64,000 nt of DNA. It comes from Eutypella sp. D-1 (lineage: Eukaryota > Ascomycota > Sordariomycetes > Xylariales > Diatrypaceae). Numbering within the stretch: the first letter of the stretch is position 1; each line of letters starts with the position of its first letter. The stretch lies in assembly GCA_023313575.1 (NCBI GenBank), contig JAJTTP010000001.1:3410001-3474000 (forward strand). Reading direction: 5' to 3'. Below, in pieces: positions 21,209 to 32,087 of the stretch. The position numbers and the translations under genes were made by a program. A model generated the notes under the pieces. The model worked only from the letters and a program-made list of their open reading frames with translations. It was not told the DNA's origin and ran no database searches.

Positions 21209-21806
21209 CCCCCAAAAGCTTTCTATCCAGGATTCATCAACCCCGTTATCACCGCCGCTACCGCCATCACACCTTGACGGAGCGCAACACGAGCCGATCC
21301 TCGGCGGGTATCTCAGCAACGGAATCGACATCGGCCGGCTGCTCGCGACGGGGCCTCCGGCGGCGCTGGCGCTGGCGGCCTGCCTCGCGCTGGGGTGCAG
21401 CCTATCGTGGCACGCGCACCGGCGGCGGGAGCAGGACCTATATCAGGGGCCGATATTTGGGGCATGGGGAGTGTGGGCATGCCTCGTGGCGCGCGCCGCG
21501 GGCCTGCGCCGCGACGTCCTCGTCCTCGCCCTCCTCCCCTGGACCCTCTGCGCCGCCGTGCTGTCCAGCTACCTCGGCCACGCCCTGCTCATGCGTGCGG
21601 GAGAAGGAGCGGGAGGGCGAGATGGTAATCGCGATGAATCTACGATCATGAGGTGCGAGATCGAGACCGTCGTGCTCTTGGGCGGTAGGGCACCTGAGGG
21701 CGCGCACGGGGTTGATTGTCAGTTTTACAGTAAGAATGACATGGGAGAGGGTACTATTGGGGAAGGGGAAGAGATTGCGAACGAAAAGGAGACGTTTATG
21801 GGGTAA
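21209..21806 (+). CDS. Unknown small membrane protein, last exon
   Basis: An open frame from about 21209 to the stop at 21806 encodes an N-terminal Pro-rich segment, then PILGGYLSNGIDIGRLL, a hydrophobic helix (PPAALALAACLALGCSL), an Arg-rich loop (WHAHRRREQDLYQG), a second helix (IFGAWGVWACLVARAAGL), a third (VLVLALLPWTLCAAVLSSYLG) and a Gly/Glu-rich tail. GC content is much higher than the flanks. A branch-like CCTAAC and a TATCCAG at 21203-21230 suggest the exon really begins near 21231 after an intron. No ATG lies in the open part before the helices. Upstream ORFs (20586-21035, 20758-21198) may hold earlier exons, but I could not link them convincingly. The family is unknown. Confidence 0.35.
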
Positions 21807-23422
21807 GATGCAAGAGAAACAGGGGCTTCGAGAAAGGCTATTCCGTTGTCACAGCCCTGCTTTCTACACCGCAGAGCCGACGACCAATCCCCCCCCCTCT
21901 CCCCTCATCAAAAAAAAATTCATAACCACATACCGCGAAGGGAGGAAGAGGGCCTTCACTTACCTTACAGTGGTCATCGCGACTATCTCTCGGCCTTATA
22001 GCCGATTTACGTTATGCGCACATTTTTCAGAGCAATATGTGCACGAGGAGGAGAGAAAGAAAGCCAGGCGGAGAACCTCTTTGCCTTTTTTTTGTTCCTT
22101 CTTTTTCTTTTTTCTTTCTTTTTCGGATGTGCCTTTCATGGGTCCACGGACTTGAATTTAATTCTTCTATTATTGGCAAATTTTCATTTCAGTCTTTCCT
22201 TTCCTTCCTTTCCTTCCTTTCCTCTTTCTCTTCTCCTGTACCTATGTTTGCTACTCCAGCTCTAAGCCCCCCTGGACCCGACCCTCAAGAGCCCTGGTTA
22301 ACGAGGGAAAAACAGTTTGGGATTTTAGTCCTTCATACCTATATGCCTACTACTCTATCTACCATTATGACGTTGAATGAGATCCACTGATTTTATTGTA
22401 GCCGTAATTGTTAAGAAATCCGGTGATGGCCGCGTAGTCCTCGTTTGCGCCGTTAGTAGTGCCTGACAAGTAGGTCTCGCACATAACAGTCGTACCTTCT
22501 AGTCAGTTAAATACTGCCTTGGTCCCGTGAGACACATACTCAAGATACGATATGTTCAGTAGTAGAGTGGCATACAATTGGTGTGTATGGTGGATGCGAT
22601 TCATTCACTACGCGGATCTATCTAACCTACATCGTTGGCCTGCCTGCGCCCAACCAACTCCCAGTTTAAAACGCTGGATATCGTTGAGTGCCATAAGGGG
22701 CAAGACAAAGCCGTAGCTAATCCTCTCAACCCAATTCCCTTACCCCTCCCCACTTTTACCCCTGCCGGATCATGAACGCATTGCAATGGAATGGAAGACA
22801 AACGCAAGAACAACGCGTCATTGGGCTCAGCTATCTAGATTGGGATAGTTGATGTCCCTACTATACCCACCCGTTTCGTTTCAGCTTGTAGCATCATCAG
22901 GTTATGCCAAAGCGAAGTAGCATGAAGAGACGACGTTCTAAGCTGAACGTGGAGGCAAGGGTGATCGAAGTGCGCAATTGCTTCCTGGAACGGGCCATCT
23001 TTTCAAGCCTTCGGTTCATGTCCAGCAATTGGACGTTGCGAAACCTTTCTAGTTAAGACCTGTAATGTGTATTGCCGAGTGCTTGAAAACCGAGAGGAAA
23101 TCCAATAAATCTGAAGTATGTAGTTTTCCCGTGATATGCAGAAAGCCGATCCCGATCATATGCAGAAAAAGTGGTGAAATGACAGGCTGACGACTGTCTA
23201 ATCGGGAACGGCTTAGTTGGTGCGAAATATAACCGCGTAGGTCTAAAATTGATCTAGCTGGGGCTCACGATGTCGCGAGCTGCGTGTCTGTTTATACAAA
23301 TAGTGGACGAATATGGAAACCGATGCAAACTCAGGGCGATGACTGGGTACGAAGGTCGCAAGCTATAGTATCTAAGGAGCTCAAGTGGCTTTTGATGTGG
23401 ACGTCGGTATCGCCGCGAGTTT
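21807..23422. other. Intergenic region, no gene seen
   Basis: A long T/C-rich tract (about 22080-22250, including TTTCCTTCC repeats) and homopolymer runs near 21890-21910 stand out. The ORFs over this tract are low-complexity Phe/Ser strings. The segment 23254-23422 is open in the minus-strand frame that overlaps topoisomerase I, but it lies beyond that gene's spliced stop and is not coding in the model. Confidence 0.5.
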
Positions 23423-26400
23423 CTAGAACTCCCAATCATCAACGTCTTCGACCGATTTGATAGCCCAGTTGAATTTCTCGCGGAGGGTCTTGGAGAAAAA
23501 CTTCTCAATGGGAACATCAAACTTCTTAGAAAAGACCACTGTGAGGCGAGGGTCGATGTAGTTCTAGCATAAATTGTCAGCAAGGGCCACATAAATGTGT
23601 TAGATAGGTTACTCACAATTTTGGAAGTGCCCAGAGCAACCTCCTTGTTACCATCGCGGTCGGCGGCCTGCAACTTGAGTGTTTCGATTCGCTCATCGAT
23701 TTTCTTGATGTTGCCTAGAATCTTCTCGACGGTGGCTCCCTTGCCTTCGGCTTCCACCTTTTTGGTCTTGTATTCTTTCTTCAGTTTCTTGTCGAGTTCG
23801 TCCGCCGCTTTTAGGCGCTCCTTGAGCTCCTTTTCGGGAAAAGGCTTCTCGCCATCGGCCTGGCGCTTCTCATTATCCTTCTCGAACTTCTTCTTGATCT
23901 TCATGCGCGCCTCCTCGACGAGGAAGGCGAGGTGGTCCTGGATCCAAGACTCGTCTAGTTCCTCGTCGTAGGCGAAGAAGTCAGCGCCCTTCTTTTTCTT
24001 CTGCTTAGGATCGAGGTCGATGATCATCTGCTTCTGGCGCCACTTCTGGTACATTTGGCCTTTAATCCTATCGCCGAGCTTCTCCATCTGGGTCTCGTGA
24101 TTGGCGCCGACAGTCCGCTTGTGGTTGCAAAGAATGGCTACCTTTCGGTTGCAATCATTGTAGAGCTTGACCTTCTCCGCCAGAGTCCGATCCTCGACTT
24201 TGAGTTCCTTGAGCAATTCGGACATGGTGTAAGAAGCATTGTAGGTACGGAATACCTTGGCCGAAAGTCCTTGCATGTATGAGCCGAGATGCTTGTTGAG
24301 TTGTGTCGTTGTCAACCGGTCGAAGATGTCGTCCCCGTCTTTTTTGGGCGGCTTCTTGAACATGCGCAGGTTTTTGAAGACTTGGCGGTCAACAGTCACC
24401 TCGTCGTAGAACCGAATGCTGTCTTTACCTAGGAAATCGAAGATGACCGTCTGGGGCTCTTTCAATGTGATGTGTTCGTATTTGAGAGAACAGCAACCGA
24501 CAGTCTCTGCCTCGTTCTCGGCATCCTTCTCGTTGCCTGCTCTGAGAGCAAATTTGTCGATCAAGTAGACAGCCGTGGCACGTTGCCGATCGGCCATTAC
24601 CTCGGACTTCAGATCCCTGGTGTAGTCTTTACGGATCTTGTCGATGTGCTGTTTGAGCTCTCGAGCCTTCTCGAACTTTTTGAAGTCGCTTTGACCTTTG
24701 ATGGCACTATTGGCAGCAAGCATGACATACTTGTAAGCGCCATTGATGTTCTCCTGCCACATGGCCAGCCACGTCGCTTTGTTGTCATGTTGGATGGCTT
24801 TCCACTTGTGACCCTCGGGAGGCTGGGGGACCTTGGCTCCCTTGCCGATGTTGATGGTAATTTGCTCAGGTTCAACACGTTTCTTGACTTTGCCGGTCTT
24901 GGGATGCTGTCCTCGGCCACGGAAGAGGCCAGGGGGTTCGACCCTGAAGTTGCCGACTTTCTCTTTCCGCCCGTCCCATTTGCAGTACGTATAGGGGGCC
25001 TCCAGCTTGTCCCTCTCGGCCTTCTCGGCCTTCTTCTCTTCCTTAGATCTCGCCTTCTTGGCCTCACTCTTGCCATTATAATAGTCGAAGATTTTTTGGA
25101 AGTCAAGTTTAGAGAACTCCTTGATGTTAACCTTGTTGCCTTGCCGATCGGTAGCTCCTCCGGTCTTCTTGAGGACATCGGTGAAGTCTTTGAAGAAATT
25201 CTGCTGGAACACGGGATTGTCTACGTTGTGCTTTGAATGCAACATAGCACCAAAGAAACCAGCAATTTCCTCGGCGTCGACGTGCAAGTTTACCGGAGTA
25301 CCATCATAAACAAGCTTGACGCTCTTAGGTAGAGGTTCATACGGCGGAGGAAAGAGAACGCCGTTGTGCTCGAGTGTGGTCCACTTGATGCTGTCGTCTT
25401 CCTTCTTGGGGGCATCCCACCAGCGATACTCCTCTTCCTCCTCATTTTCGGGATCCTCGCTTTCCTCCTTCTTTACCTTCTTAGCCGGGGCCTTCTTAAC
25501 AGGTGCCTTGGTCTCAGCTTTTGCCTTGCCCTTGGCGGGGGTTGTCTTGGCGGGAGTTGTCTTGATCTTCTTCCGGATTGGGGCGTCGGAATCGGAGTCT
25601 TCCTTCTTGACACCGTTTGCCTTGCCTTTGCTAGTAGTGCCGTTAGACAGGCGTTTCTTGGTCTTGGCAGCAGCAAGAGGCGCATCGTCATCAGACTCGT
25701 CTTTGACTTTTTTGACGGCGGGCTTATTCTGCTTGGATCCATTGGCGCGAATAGCCTTGGCCTCCTTCTCGGCGCTTTTCTCAATGGATTTCCGCTTTTG
25801 AGCGAGCTTCGCAGTTAAGGGTTGATCGTCATCAGAATCTTCCATCGTGGCAGTCTCATTCGCAGCAGGTGGCAATTTCTTGGGTTTCCGGCTGAGAACT
25901 TCATTATCGGAGTCATCGTCCACAATAGCCTTCTTCTTCAGTCGTTTGACCTGCATGTCTCAAGTCAATACAAGGCGTGCTTCGAGAGATGCAATTCTCA
26001 CGTAATGAATTATACATACCAAGGGACCGTCATCACTGTCTGACGCATCTTTGTAATTGACTCCAGCGATGGAAGAGCGAGACTTGCGTTTAGAGTTGCC
26101 GTTGGTTCGTGGAGAGCCATCATCGACTGGACCGTTACGGATGGAAACGGGGGCGGGCACGCGCTTTGCTGGGGAGTCGATATCCATGGCGTTGTCGTCG
26201 GCTTTGGAAATCCTAGAGGCTGAGACTGGAGATTAAAGAAGTTGATTAGTATGACTTGGAAATGAATAAAGAGGGTAGGTACTATTCAATGAAGATAGTG
26301 TAGGTTGATGAAGAGAAGAAAAAACTAATATAAAAAACAATGCGATGAATGGGTTGGCATGTCGAATTAATAGAACAATTCGAGGCGAGTGGGACGGCGA

Positions 26401-26747
26401 AACCCAGAACCAGACGAGTCAAGTGAGGTGATGAAATCCAGCGGAAGTGGAGGCCGTTGGTGTGTGTATGTATAAGGGAGATGTTGAATTACGCGCGCGC
26501 AGACACACAACGCACACACAAAGACGTTAAGAGTCAAAGGATGTAGGCAGGTGTAAAGGTAGACGATGTGGCTGGCTGTCGGTTGTCCTTTCTATCGCAG
26601 TTGCTAAATTTCGTGCTTGCCGGGCGTTCTTTCCTTCAAAGGGGGCATATAATCTATAGAGGAGTCGGGGGTAAATAGGATTATGAAATATCACTTACTA
26701 TGACCATTGGATCTAGCCAAAGGCATATCGTCGTCTGACGAAGACAT
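23423..26747 (-). CDS. TOP1: DNA topoisomerase I
   Basis: Four exons: 26747-26699, 26219-26020, 25950-23617 and 23563-23423, with introns of 479, 69 and 53 nt, giving 907 residues. This nuclear type IB enzyme relaxes supercoils through a 3'-phosphotyrosyl intermediate. The N-terminus ([16 protein letters not shown]..., then [10 protein letters not shown]) and the Lys/Asp/Ser-rich region to ~residue 240 are the usual disordered, nuclear-targeting part. The core begins at [20 protein letters not shown]. Visible core motifs are [17 protein letters not shown] and [13 protein letters not shown] (catalytic Arg regions). A Lys/Glu linker follows. The last exon carries the active-site Tyr863 in [11 protein letters not shown] and ends DDWEF, as in other eukaryotes. 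A start at 26187 (MDIDSP) would drop the conserved MSSSDDD exon; the split is in phase, so the upstream start is preferred. Leaving the 53-nt last intron in place would remove the catalytic Tyr. Confidence 0.95.
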
Positions 26748-27002
26748 CGTGGTAGCCGTGGCAGTGTGCAAGAAAGACGAGGAAGGCGGAGGTGGTGGTG
26801 AGCGTGAGCGTGAGCGTGGGCAAGACCGAGAGCGAGACCGGTTAACTTTTGAGTAGTTACGGGTAGGTGTAAGCAGAAATGCAGGTCTAGCTGGTCTAAC
26901 TGGTCTAGATTGATCGTTTCTTAACCGGGTTAACGATGGTAAGTAAGAGAAGTTGGGTGCGCCGCGGTCACCGCGTAAGAAATGTGATGGTGCAGGTGCA
27001 AG

Positions 27003-27042
27003 GGATTGAGATTGAGATTGAGATTGAGATTGAGATTGAATT
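27003..27042. repeat. GATTGA hexamer tandem repeat
   Basis: Six near-perfect copies of GATTGA stand in tandem, followed by degenerate ATTTGA/TGATTG copies to about 27065. Confidence 0.85.
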
Positions 27043-27171
27043 TGAAAATGTGATTGTGATTGGGAATGCGCGTGTGAGTATGACGGGTACAAGTTTGGGT
27101 TTGGGTATAGGTTTGAGTATGAGTGAAGAAATGGTGGAAATAGTGGTGGTGGTAGTAGTAGTTGCGATTGA

Positions 27172-27213
27172 GTTTGTGGTTGCGGTTGCGGTTGCGGTTG
27201 CAGTGGCAGAGAC
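27172..27213. repeat. GTTGCG hexamer tandem repeat
   Basis: Tandem GTTGCG copies (TTGTGGTTGCGGTTGCGG and onward) lie within the TOP1 upstream region. Related AGGTAG copies follow at about 27225-27245. Confidence 0.75.
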
Positions 27214-27296
27214 AGAGGAATAATAGGTAGAGGTAGAGGTAGTAATAGTAGAGAAGTACGTGCTGTTCTTATTGCACCTTTTGCACTTATTGTATG

Positions 27297-27352
27297 TACT
27301 GCTGCTGTTGTTGCTGCTGCTGCTGCTGCTGATGCTGCTGCTGCTCCTGCTT
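27297..27352. repeat. TGC trinucleotide repeat
   Basis: An imperfect (TGC)n tract with TGT and TGA interruptions of roughly 18 units. It has no splice or frame relation to a recognisable protein. Confidence 0.8.
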
Positions 27353-27400
27353 TTGCCCCTACTATCACCACATGCCTATTGTGCCAACTGGAACCGAGCT

Positions 27401-29113
27401 TGTTCAAAGCGTGCAGAATTTTGGAGGCAGTTGAAAAAGCTGGCTGGAAGCGGGAAGACGTTGGTGCATCACGTTATTTGATGTCCGAAGCAACAATAGG
27501 GCGGACAAAAAGAAGGGGAAAAAAGGATTTTCTAGGGGGGGAAGAGATAGGTTGTAGGAAGTAAGGAAGTAGCAGGAGGGAGAGTTGTAGTTGTGGGTTT
27601 TTTTTTTTAAAAAAGGGAAGGGAATTTAGGAAGAAGAATCGGAAGAGGGAATCGAAGGGGGAAAGGGAAAAATAGAAAAAATGGAAAATGGAAATTGGAA
27701 AATGGAGGCGATTCAGAAACATAAAAAGTTAACGGAGCGAGTAAGAGTCTGGCCTTTGAATTCTGACCTTTATCGGGTTAGTCACTTACCAAATTCTGTC
27801 CACCCTTTCCACAGTTGCTCTAGTCTGTTCAAGGTTATATGAGTATGAGTATGAGCAGAGTCCACGGGTATGAGTGTTAAATGTTATCTACCTATTATCT
27901 GTAGACTAAGTAGACTCTGGGGCTGGCGCAACTGGGCAAGACTGGTTGGTAACTACAAAGCCCGCCGGGCATGTGTAAGGAACCTTAGAAGGTTATTATT
28001 ACCTACCAAGCCTATCTAGGTACTCCGTACTTAGTAGGTATTAGTTAAGTCCAAGCCTTTTTTCTTTTTGCCTCTCTGTTCGGCATCTTTGATTTATCCC
28101 GGTTTATCTTTTGGCAGGCGGCAGGACGAGTCCACACGGCTATGTGTACGAAGTACTAGATAGGTAATACTATGTGTAAGTGAGTAGGTAAGTATGAAAG
28201 CATTGTGTGAAGGATTATCTATTGGGTAGGTGTCTGGGTGTAAGCAAAAGCAGGCAGGGCAGGCTCTGGTTGTCTAAAAAGCTCGAGGCTCTAGAGTAGT
28301 CGGGTAGGCTATCTCACCCTAGAGCGCATAAGGTTAGTGAGTAGTGGGTCAGAAATCGTACTATAGTACATGGTACTACCCTATTGGTGGGCCTGAAGAG
28401 CGGTTGAGTGGCAGAGTCTGATGAGAGTGTCAGAGTGGCAGGAAGTCCTGTGAGTGGGAGTGGGAGTGGAAGTGGGCTGTGGGACAGTTGTAAGGATTCT
28501 TGGCACTTACTCGTCAGCTGGTCATAGCCGTACACTAAAAGTAGGTATGTAGGCTGGTAGGCACCTAATAACACTGTTCGTCAAGGTAGGTACCTAAGTA
28601 CTTCGCCGAAACGTGGCTAAAAGTTAAGAAATCTCCGGGTGCAAGAGAACTCCAAGAGAGAGAAGGAAAGAAAAGTTCTGCAACAAATGCAAACTACCTA
28701 TACCTAGGATACTAAGTCCCGAGTACCTAGGTAGCAACCAACACGGGCTACGGGTTGGTCAGGCTATCCCTGCCACAAAAAGGAATTCGGAGTCCTCTAA
28801 TACTATGTACAATCATACCTAACTGAAAGACAGAAACCGAAGGAAGTACGGAGTAGAGAATGTTGTCGGGTAAGGTTGTATTGATCTAGTGTAAGTCGAC
28901 CTACAGCCCGATATGGTACGTGCGGGGTTTACAATCTGAGCCACGTGATTAATGCATACTACCTACCTGGTACTAGGTAGAGATACAACATCCTTTGGCC
29001 GCCCATTTCGAACCGAACCCTACAACTTTTTTATGGGATGCCATGACTATTATACTACTCTGAGCTTTAACATAATCGTATAGGGCCCTAAACAAGAGCC
29101 TGAATCGTTAAAG
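27401..29113. other. Intergenic region with TAGGTA-type motifs
   Basis: Poly-purine sequence (27500-27720) is followed by spacer carrying repeated TACCTAGGTA/AGGTAGGTACCTAAGT motifs at about 28015-28040, 28583-28600, 28695-28735 and 28957-28980. No ORF with protein-like content was seen. Confidence 0.55.
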
Positions 29114-29848
29114 ATGAGCAACTCTTCCCCTCAGAACGGGAGGCCCAGTGGTTACAATGATCCAGCCATGGAAAAGTACCGCTCAGCATGGGACACCCTT
29201 CATGCAAACCGTTTCGTCAACAACCCTAACCTCTCCGAGTATGATCGAATCTATCTTCGTGGTATCCAGGGGACTTGGAAGGTGAAGCAAGAGCGCTGGG
29301 CGGACCTCGGCTACTCCTTCCAAATCATGTTGATCTGGGACCAGGACCGTATTTGGGGGGCTTTCGATTTCGGACCCTACAAAGGCATCCTAATGGTGAA
29401 TCATGGCCCCGAGCGCGAGCCACCCGAGTGGTCTATGGGGCAGGGAGACGACGACTCCAACGATTCCTATGATGAAGATGACGAAGCAGAGGACGGTCCA
29501 GCGGCGGATCCTATCTACTTTGACTTTGAGTGGCGGGGAACATGCAGCGGAATGCCTGACGTTGTTCTCAACAACCCGCTAATCACCAAGGGGAAAATCG
29601 AATTCGGTACTACTCATATCAGCGGATTCTTCGAAGGAATGTCTGGACCTTCGGGTGAGCGCTGCGACTTTGATGGTGAGGCCTTGTGGGGTCCCCGACG
29701 AGTTCCACGTACCCTCCAATCCTTCATCGACGATTGGAATGACTTCAATTATTTTGGCGAAGATGAGACGGTGCGTCCAGCGCCATCATCCATAACTGAA
29801 GGGTCTTCAAGTCAGCCAGGACAAACCTACCTAGAGAACACTGCTTGA
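29114..29848 (+). CDS. Acidic protein of unknown function
   Basis: An intronless 244-residue ORF beginning MSNSSPQNGRPSGYNDPAMEKYRSAWD. It is rich in Trp, Tyr, Phe and acidic residues, with no signal peptide or membrane helix, so probably soluble. A highly acidic linker (DDDSNDSYDEDDEAEDG, about residues 114-130) separates an N-terminal half (GTWKVKQERW, FQIMLIWDQDRIWGAFDFGPYKGIL) from a C-terminal half (IYFDFEWRGTCSG, KGKIEFGTTHISGFFEGM, CDFDGEAL). The alternating short strands, with W-G-F-D-G patterns in both halves, suggest a beta-barrel or lipocalin-like fold; that is inference only. I do not recognise a named family. The start ATG has a favourable AAGATGA context, and the ORF is far longer than chance ORFs nearby. 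Confidence 0.75.
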   Translation: MSNSSPQNGRPSGYNDPAMEKYRSAWDTLHANRFVNNPNLSEYDRIYLRGIQGTWKVKQERWADLGYSFQIMLIWDQDRIWGAFDFGPYKGILMVNHGPEREPPEWSMGQGDDDSNDSYDEDDEAEDGPAADPIYFDFEWRGTCSGMPDVVLNNPLITKGKIEFGTTHISGFFEGMSGPSGERCDFDGEALWGPRRVPRTLQSFIDDWNDFNYFGEDETVRPAPSSITEGSSSQPGQTYLENTA

Positions 29849-30751
29849 AGAAGCCACGTGCTTGAGTGTAACGAAGGACATGCTGGGGCTTCTAATCGCT
29901 ATTTGTATTATTCAAAAGAGATAGTATGGGTTAGCCGGTTTGGCCGACGAACAAACTGATGTCAGCAAGTACATAAGTGATAACAGATTGGACGCCCTGG
30001 CAGCCTGGGAGGTCTGCCAGCACAGTCAGCCTGTTTGTTGGCCTCCAATTTTATCACCAGGTAGGTACATGTAGTTATGTATTTAGTTGCTGTAGAAAAT
30101 TATTAGTGCCAAGCCCCGGGTACATTACACTTGAGCGTGAACTTACGTAAATTGTACGAAGGGCCCCATTTGCCAGGTGCCAACTTACCTTAGCGGGCAC
30201 CCAGAACTCCTTGGAAGCACAGACCACACGGACAGACACGGGCAGACATTAACTAAGAGCTTGTCGACCGAACCCGGGCCTCCTTCCTTATCCAAAGGTC
30301 CGAAAATCTTCCGGGTCACTGTGTTGAAAGAAGCCAAGGTTCATTCTATATTAGGACTAGCGTTAGGCCGGGCGGAGGAATCTTCGTCAGTCAGTTACTA
30401 CCGGGAGCAAAAGCTCTCACTAACCACTAACGAGACCTAACTGCTTGTAATAATCAGTGAGTGGTGTCGGGTGTGTACCTAGAGTAGGCACTAAAGGTAG
30501 TTCCAGCAAGTTTGAGCAGAAGAAAAGTAAACCCCGGGCCTCATCAAATTATTTGGGGACATCACCACCACCACCACCACCACCAAACACCACCACCAAA
30601 CACCACCACCTACCTGCACAATCTCAAGAACCAATTGATTGCGACAAACCACCCTCGCAATCAACGATCCCGTCGCAGGTTGTCCGAGGGTCAGGATACC
30701 GCTCACTTTCTTAATTTTACTCCTTTTATTTTTCTTCTCTACCCCTCCAAA
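29849..30751. other. Intergenic region and ATP3 promoter
   Basis: Contains one AGGTAGGTA motif near 30060, a CAC/CCA-rich microsatellite (about 30563-30610) and a CT-rich leader just before the ATP synthase gamma start codon. No further gene seen. Confidence 0.5.
30563..30612. repeat. CAC/CCA trinucleotide repeat
   Basis: An imperfect (CAC)n array with AAA interruptions (CACCACCAAACACCACC) lies about 140 bp upstream of the ATP3 start codon. Confidence 0.75.
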
Positions 30752-32087
30752 ATGCTTTCGAGAACGGCAAGGCCGGCGCTGAGGGCGGTTGCGGCTATTC
30801 CTGCTCGGTACGTCAGCTTCGGCTTTTGAGTCCCCTCCCTACATTTTGTTCGTTTCGGTACCGGTTTTTTCTTGGGGCCAATTGGTAGGGAAAGATGAAG
30901 CGGGATATATATCACCAGGCATGCTGCATACGTATACCGTGGGAGAGGAGGGACTAAAAAAGAAAAGAAAAAAAAAGATGAAATATTCAATGATACGGAT
31001 GTGGAGAGAGTGAGAGGTATAATGGGGAATAGAAGAAGTAAAAAAGTGGGAGGGAAAAAAGGAAAAGAAACAAGACTAACGATACCCTCAAAATATTCAT
31101 AACAGGTCCGTCGCCGCCGCTAACAGCAATGCCGCCACCTACGCTACCCTACGAGAGATCGAGGGCCGTCTCAAGTCCATCAAGAACATCGAGAAGATCA
31201 CCAACACCATGAAGGTCGTCGCCTCTACCAAGTTGACCCGCGCCCAGCGCGCCATGGATTCGTCGCGGAGCTACGGCCAGACCAACAACAAGGTCTTCGA
31301 GAATGCCGAGACCAAGCCCCTCGAGGCCGAGGGCAAGAAGACCCTCTACATCGTCTGCAGCTCCGACAAGGGTCTCTGCGGTGGCATCCACTCCGGTCTG
31401 TCCCGCTTCATGCGCCGCACCCTCAACCCCGAACACCAGCCCGCCGACCTCGTCCTGATCGGCGAGAAGTCCCGCGCCCAGCTGAGCCGTACCAACGCCC
31501 GCGATATCGTCCTGACCTTCGCCGGCATTGGCAAGGACATCCCCACCTTCGCCGATGCCCAGGCCATCGCCGACCAGGTCCTGCAGCTCGAGACGGAGTA
31601 CTCCGACGTCAAGATCGTCTACAACAAGTTCATTAACGCCACCAGCTACGAGCCTACTATCGTTGAGGCCTACAACGAGGAGGCCATTGCGGCCTCCCCC
31701 AACTTCTCCGCCTTCGAGGTCGACGAGGAGCTCCTCTCAAACCTGCGCGAGTACGCCCTCGCCAATTCCCTCTACTGGGCCCTCGCTGAGGGTCACGCCT
31801 GCGAGATCTCCGCCCGTCAGCAGGCCATGGACGTGAGTAGCTCCCCTATCTTATATCCTATTACCATCCTGTCTATATATTGCATGCATGATGCGTGCTC
31901 CACTCTTAGACTTGTGATACTGTTCCGCTAACGCAACCCCCCCCCCCCAATCCAATAGAACGCCTCCAAGAACGCCGGCGAGATGATCAACAAGTACCAG
32001 ATTCTGTTCAACCGAACCCGTCAAGCCGTCATTACAGGCGAACTGGTTGAGATTATCACTGGTGCCACCGCCTCGGCGGACATGTAA
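30752..32087 (+). CDS. ATP3: Mitochondrial F1Fo-ATP synthase gamma subunit
   Basis: Three exons: 30752-30807, 31106-31832 and 31959-32087, with introns of 298 nt (GTACGT...ACAG) and 126 nt (GTGAGT...ATAG), giving 303 residues. The gamma subunit is the rotating central shaft of the F1 head, turning proton flow into ATP synthesis on the matrix side of the inner membrane. The N-terminal [19 protein letters not shown] is a matrix-targeting presequence. The mature protein starts near [20 protein letters not shown], the conserved gamma helix. [16 protein letters not shown] is the conserved gamma core motif, and the last exon supplies the C-terminal coiled-coil helix ([25 protein letters not shown]). 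The first intron separates the presequence from the body. Codon bias (strong C-ending) indicates high expression. Confidence 0.97.

Larger units (their letters stand above)
26748..27400 (-). promoter_or_regulatory. Microsatellite-rich leader/promoter of TOP1
   Basis: Immediately upstream of the topoisomerase I start is about 600 bp of nested short repeats: GTGAGC (about 26800-26818), ATTGAG, GGTTGC/TTGCGG, AGGTAG and TGC blocks. One minus-strand frame stays open through it (27407 down to 26691) and would add a Ser/Gln/Leu-rich low-complexity extension to TOP1. It has no relation to known TOP1 N-termini, so it is treated as an untranslated leader. An in-frame extension cannot be excluded from sequence alone. 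Confidence 0.45.

Noticed and set aside
22014..22390. ORFs rich in Phe, Ser and Leu
   Set aside because: They are translations of a long T/C-rich tract.
23254..23422. C-terminal extension of topoisomerase I past the spliced stop
   Set aside because: It exists only if the 53-nt last intron is read as coding, which would remove the active-site tyrosine.
24472..25236. 254-codon plus-strand ORF of hydrophobic residues
   Set aside because: Antisense shadow of the Lys/Glu-rich topoisomerase I core, which turns Lys codons (AAG) into Leu codons (CTT).
26691..27407. 239-codon minus-strand ORF rich in Ser, Gln, Leu and Pro
   Set aside because: It is an open frame through microsatellites upstream of TOP1; only its last residues ([16 protein letters not shown]) are real coding sequence, and they are included in the TOP1 model.
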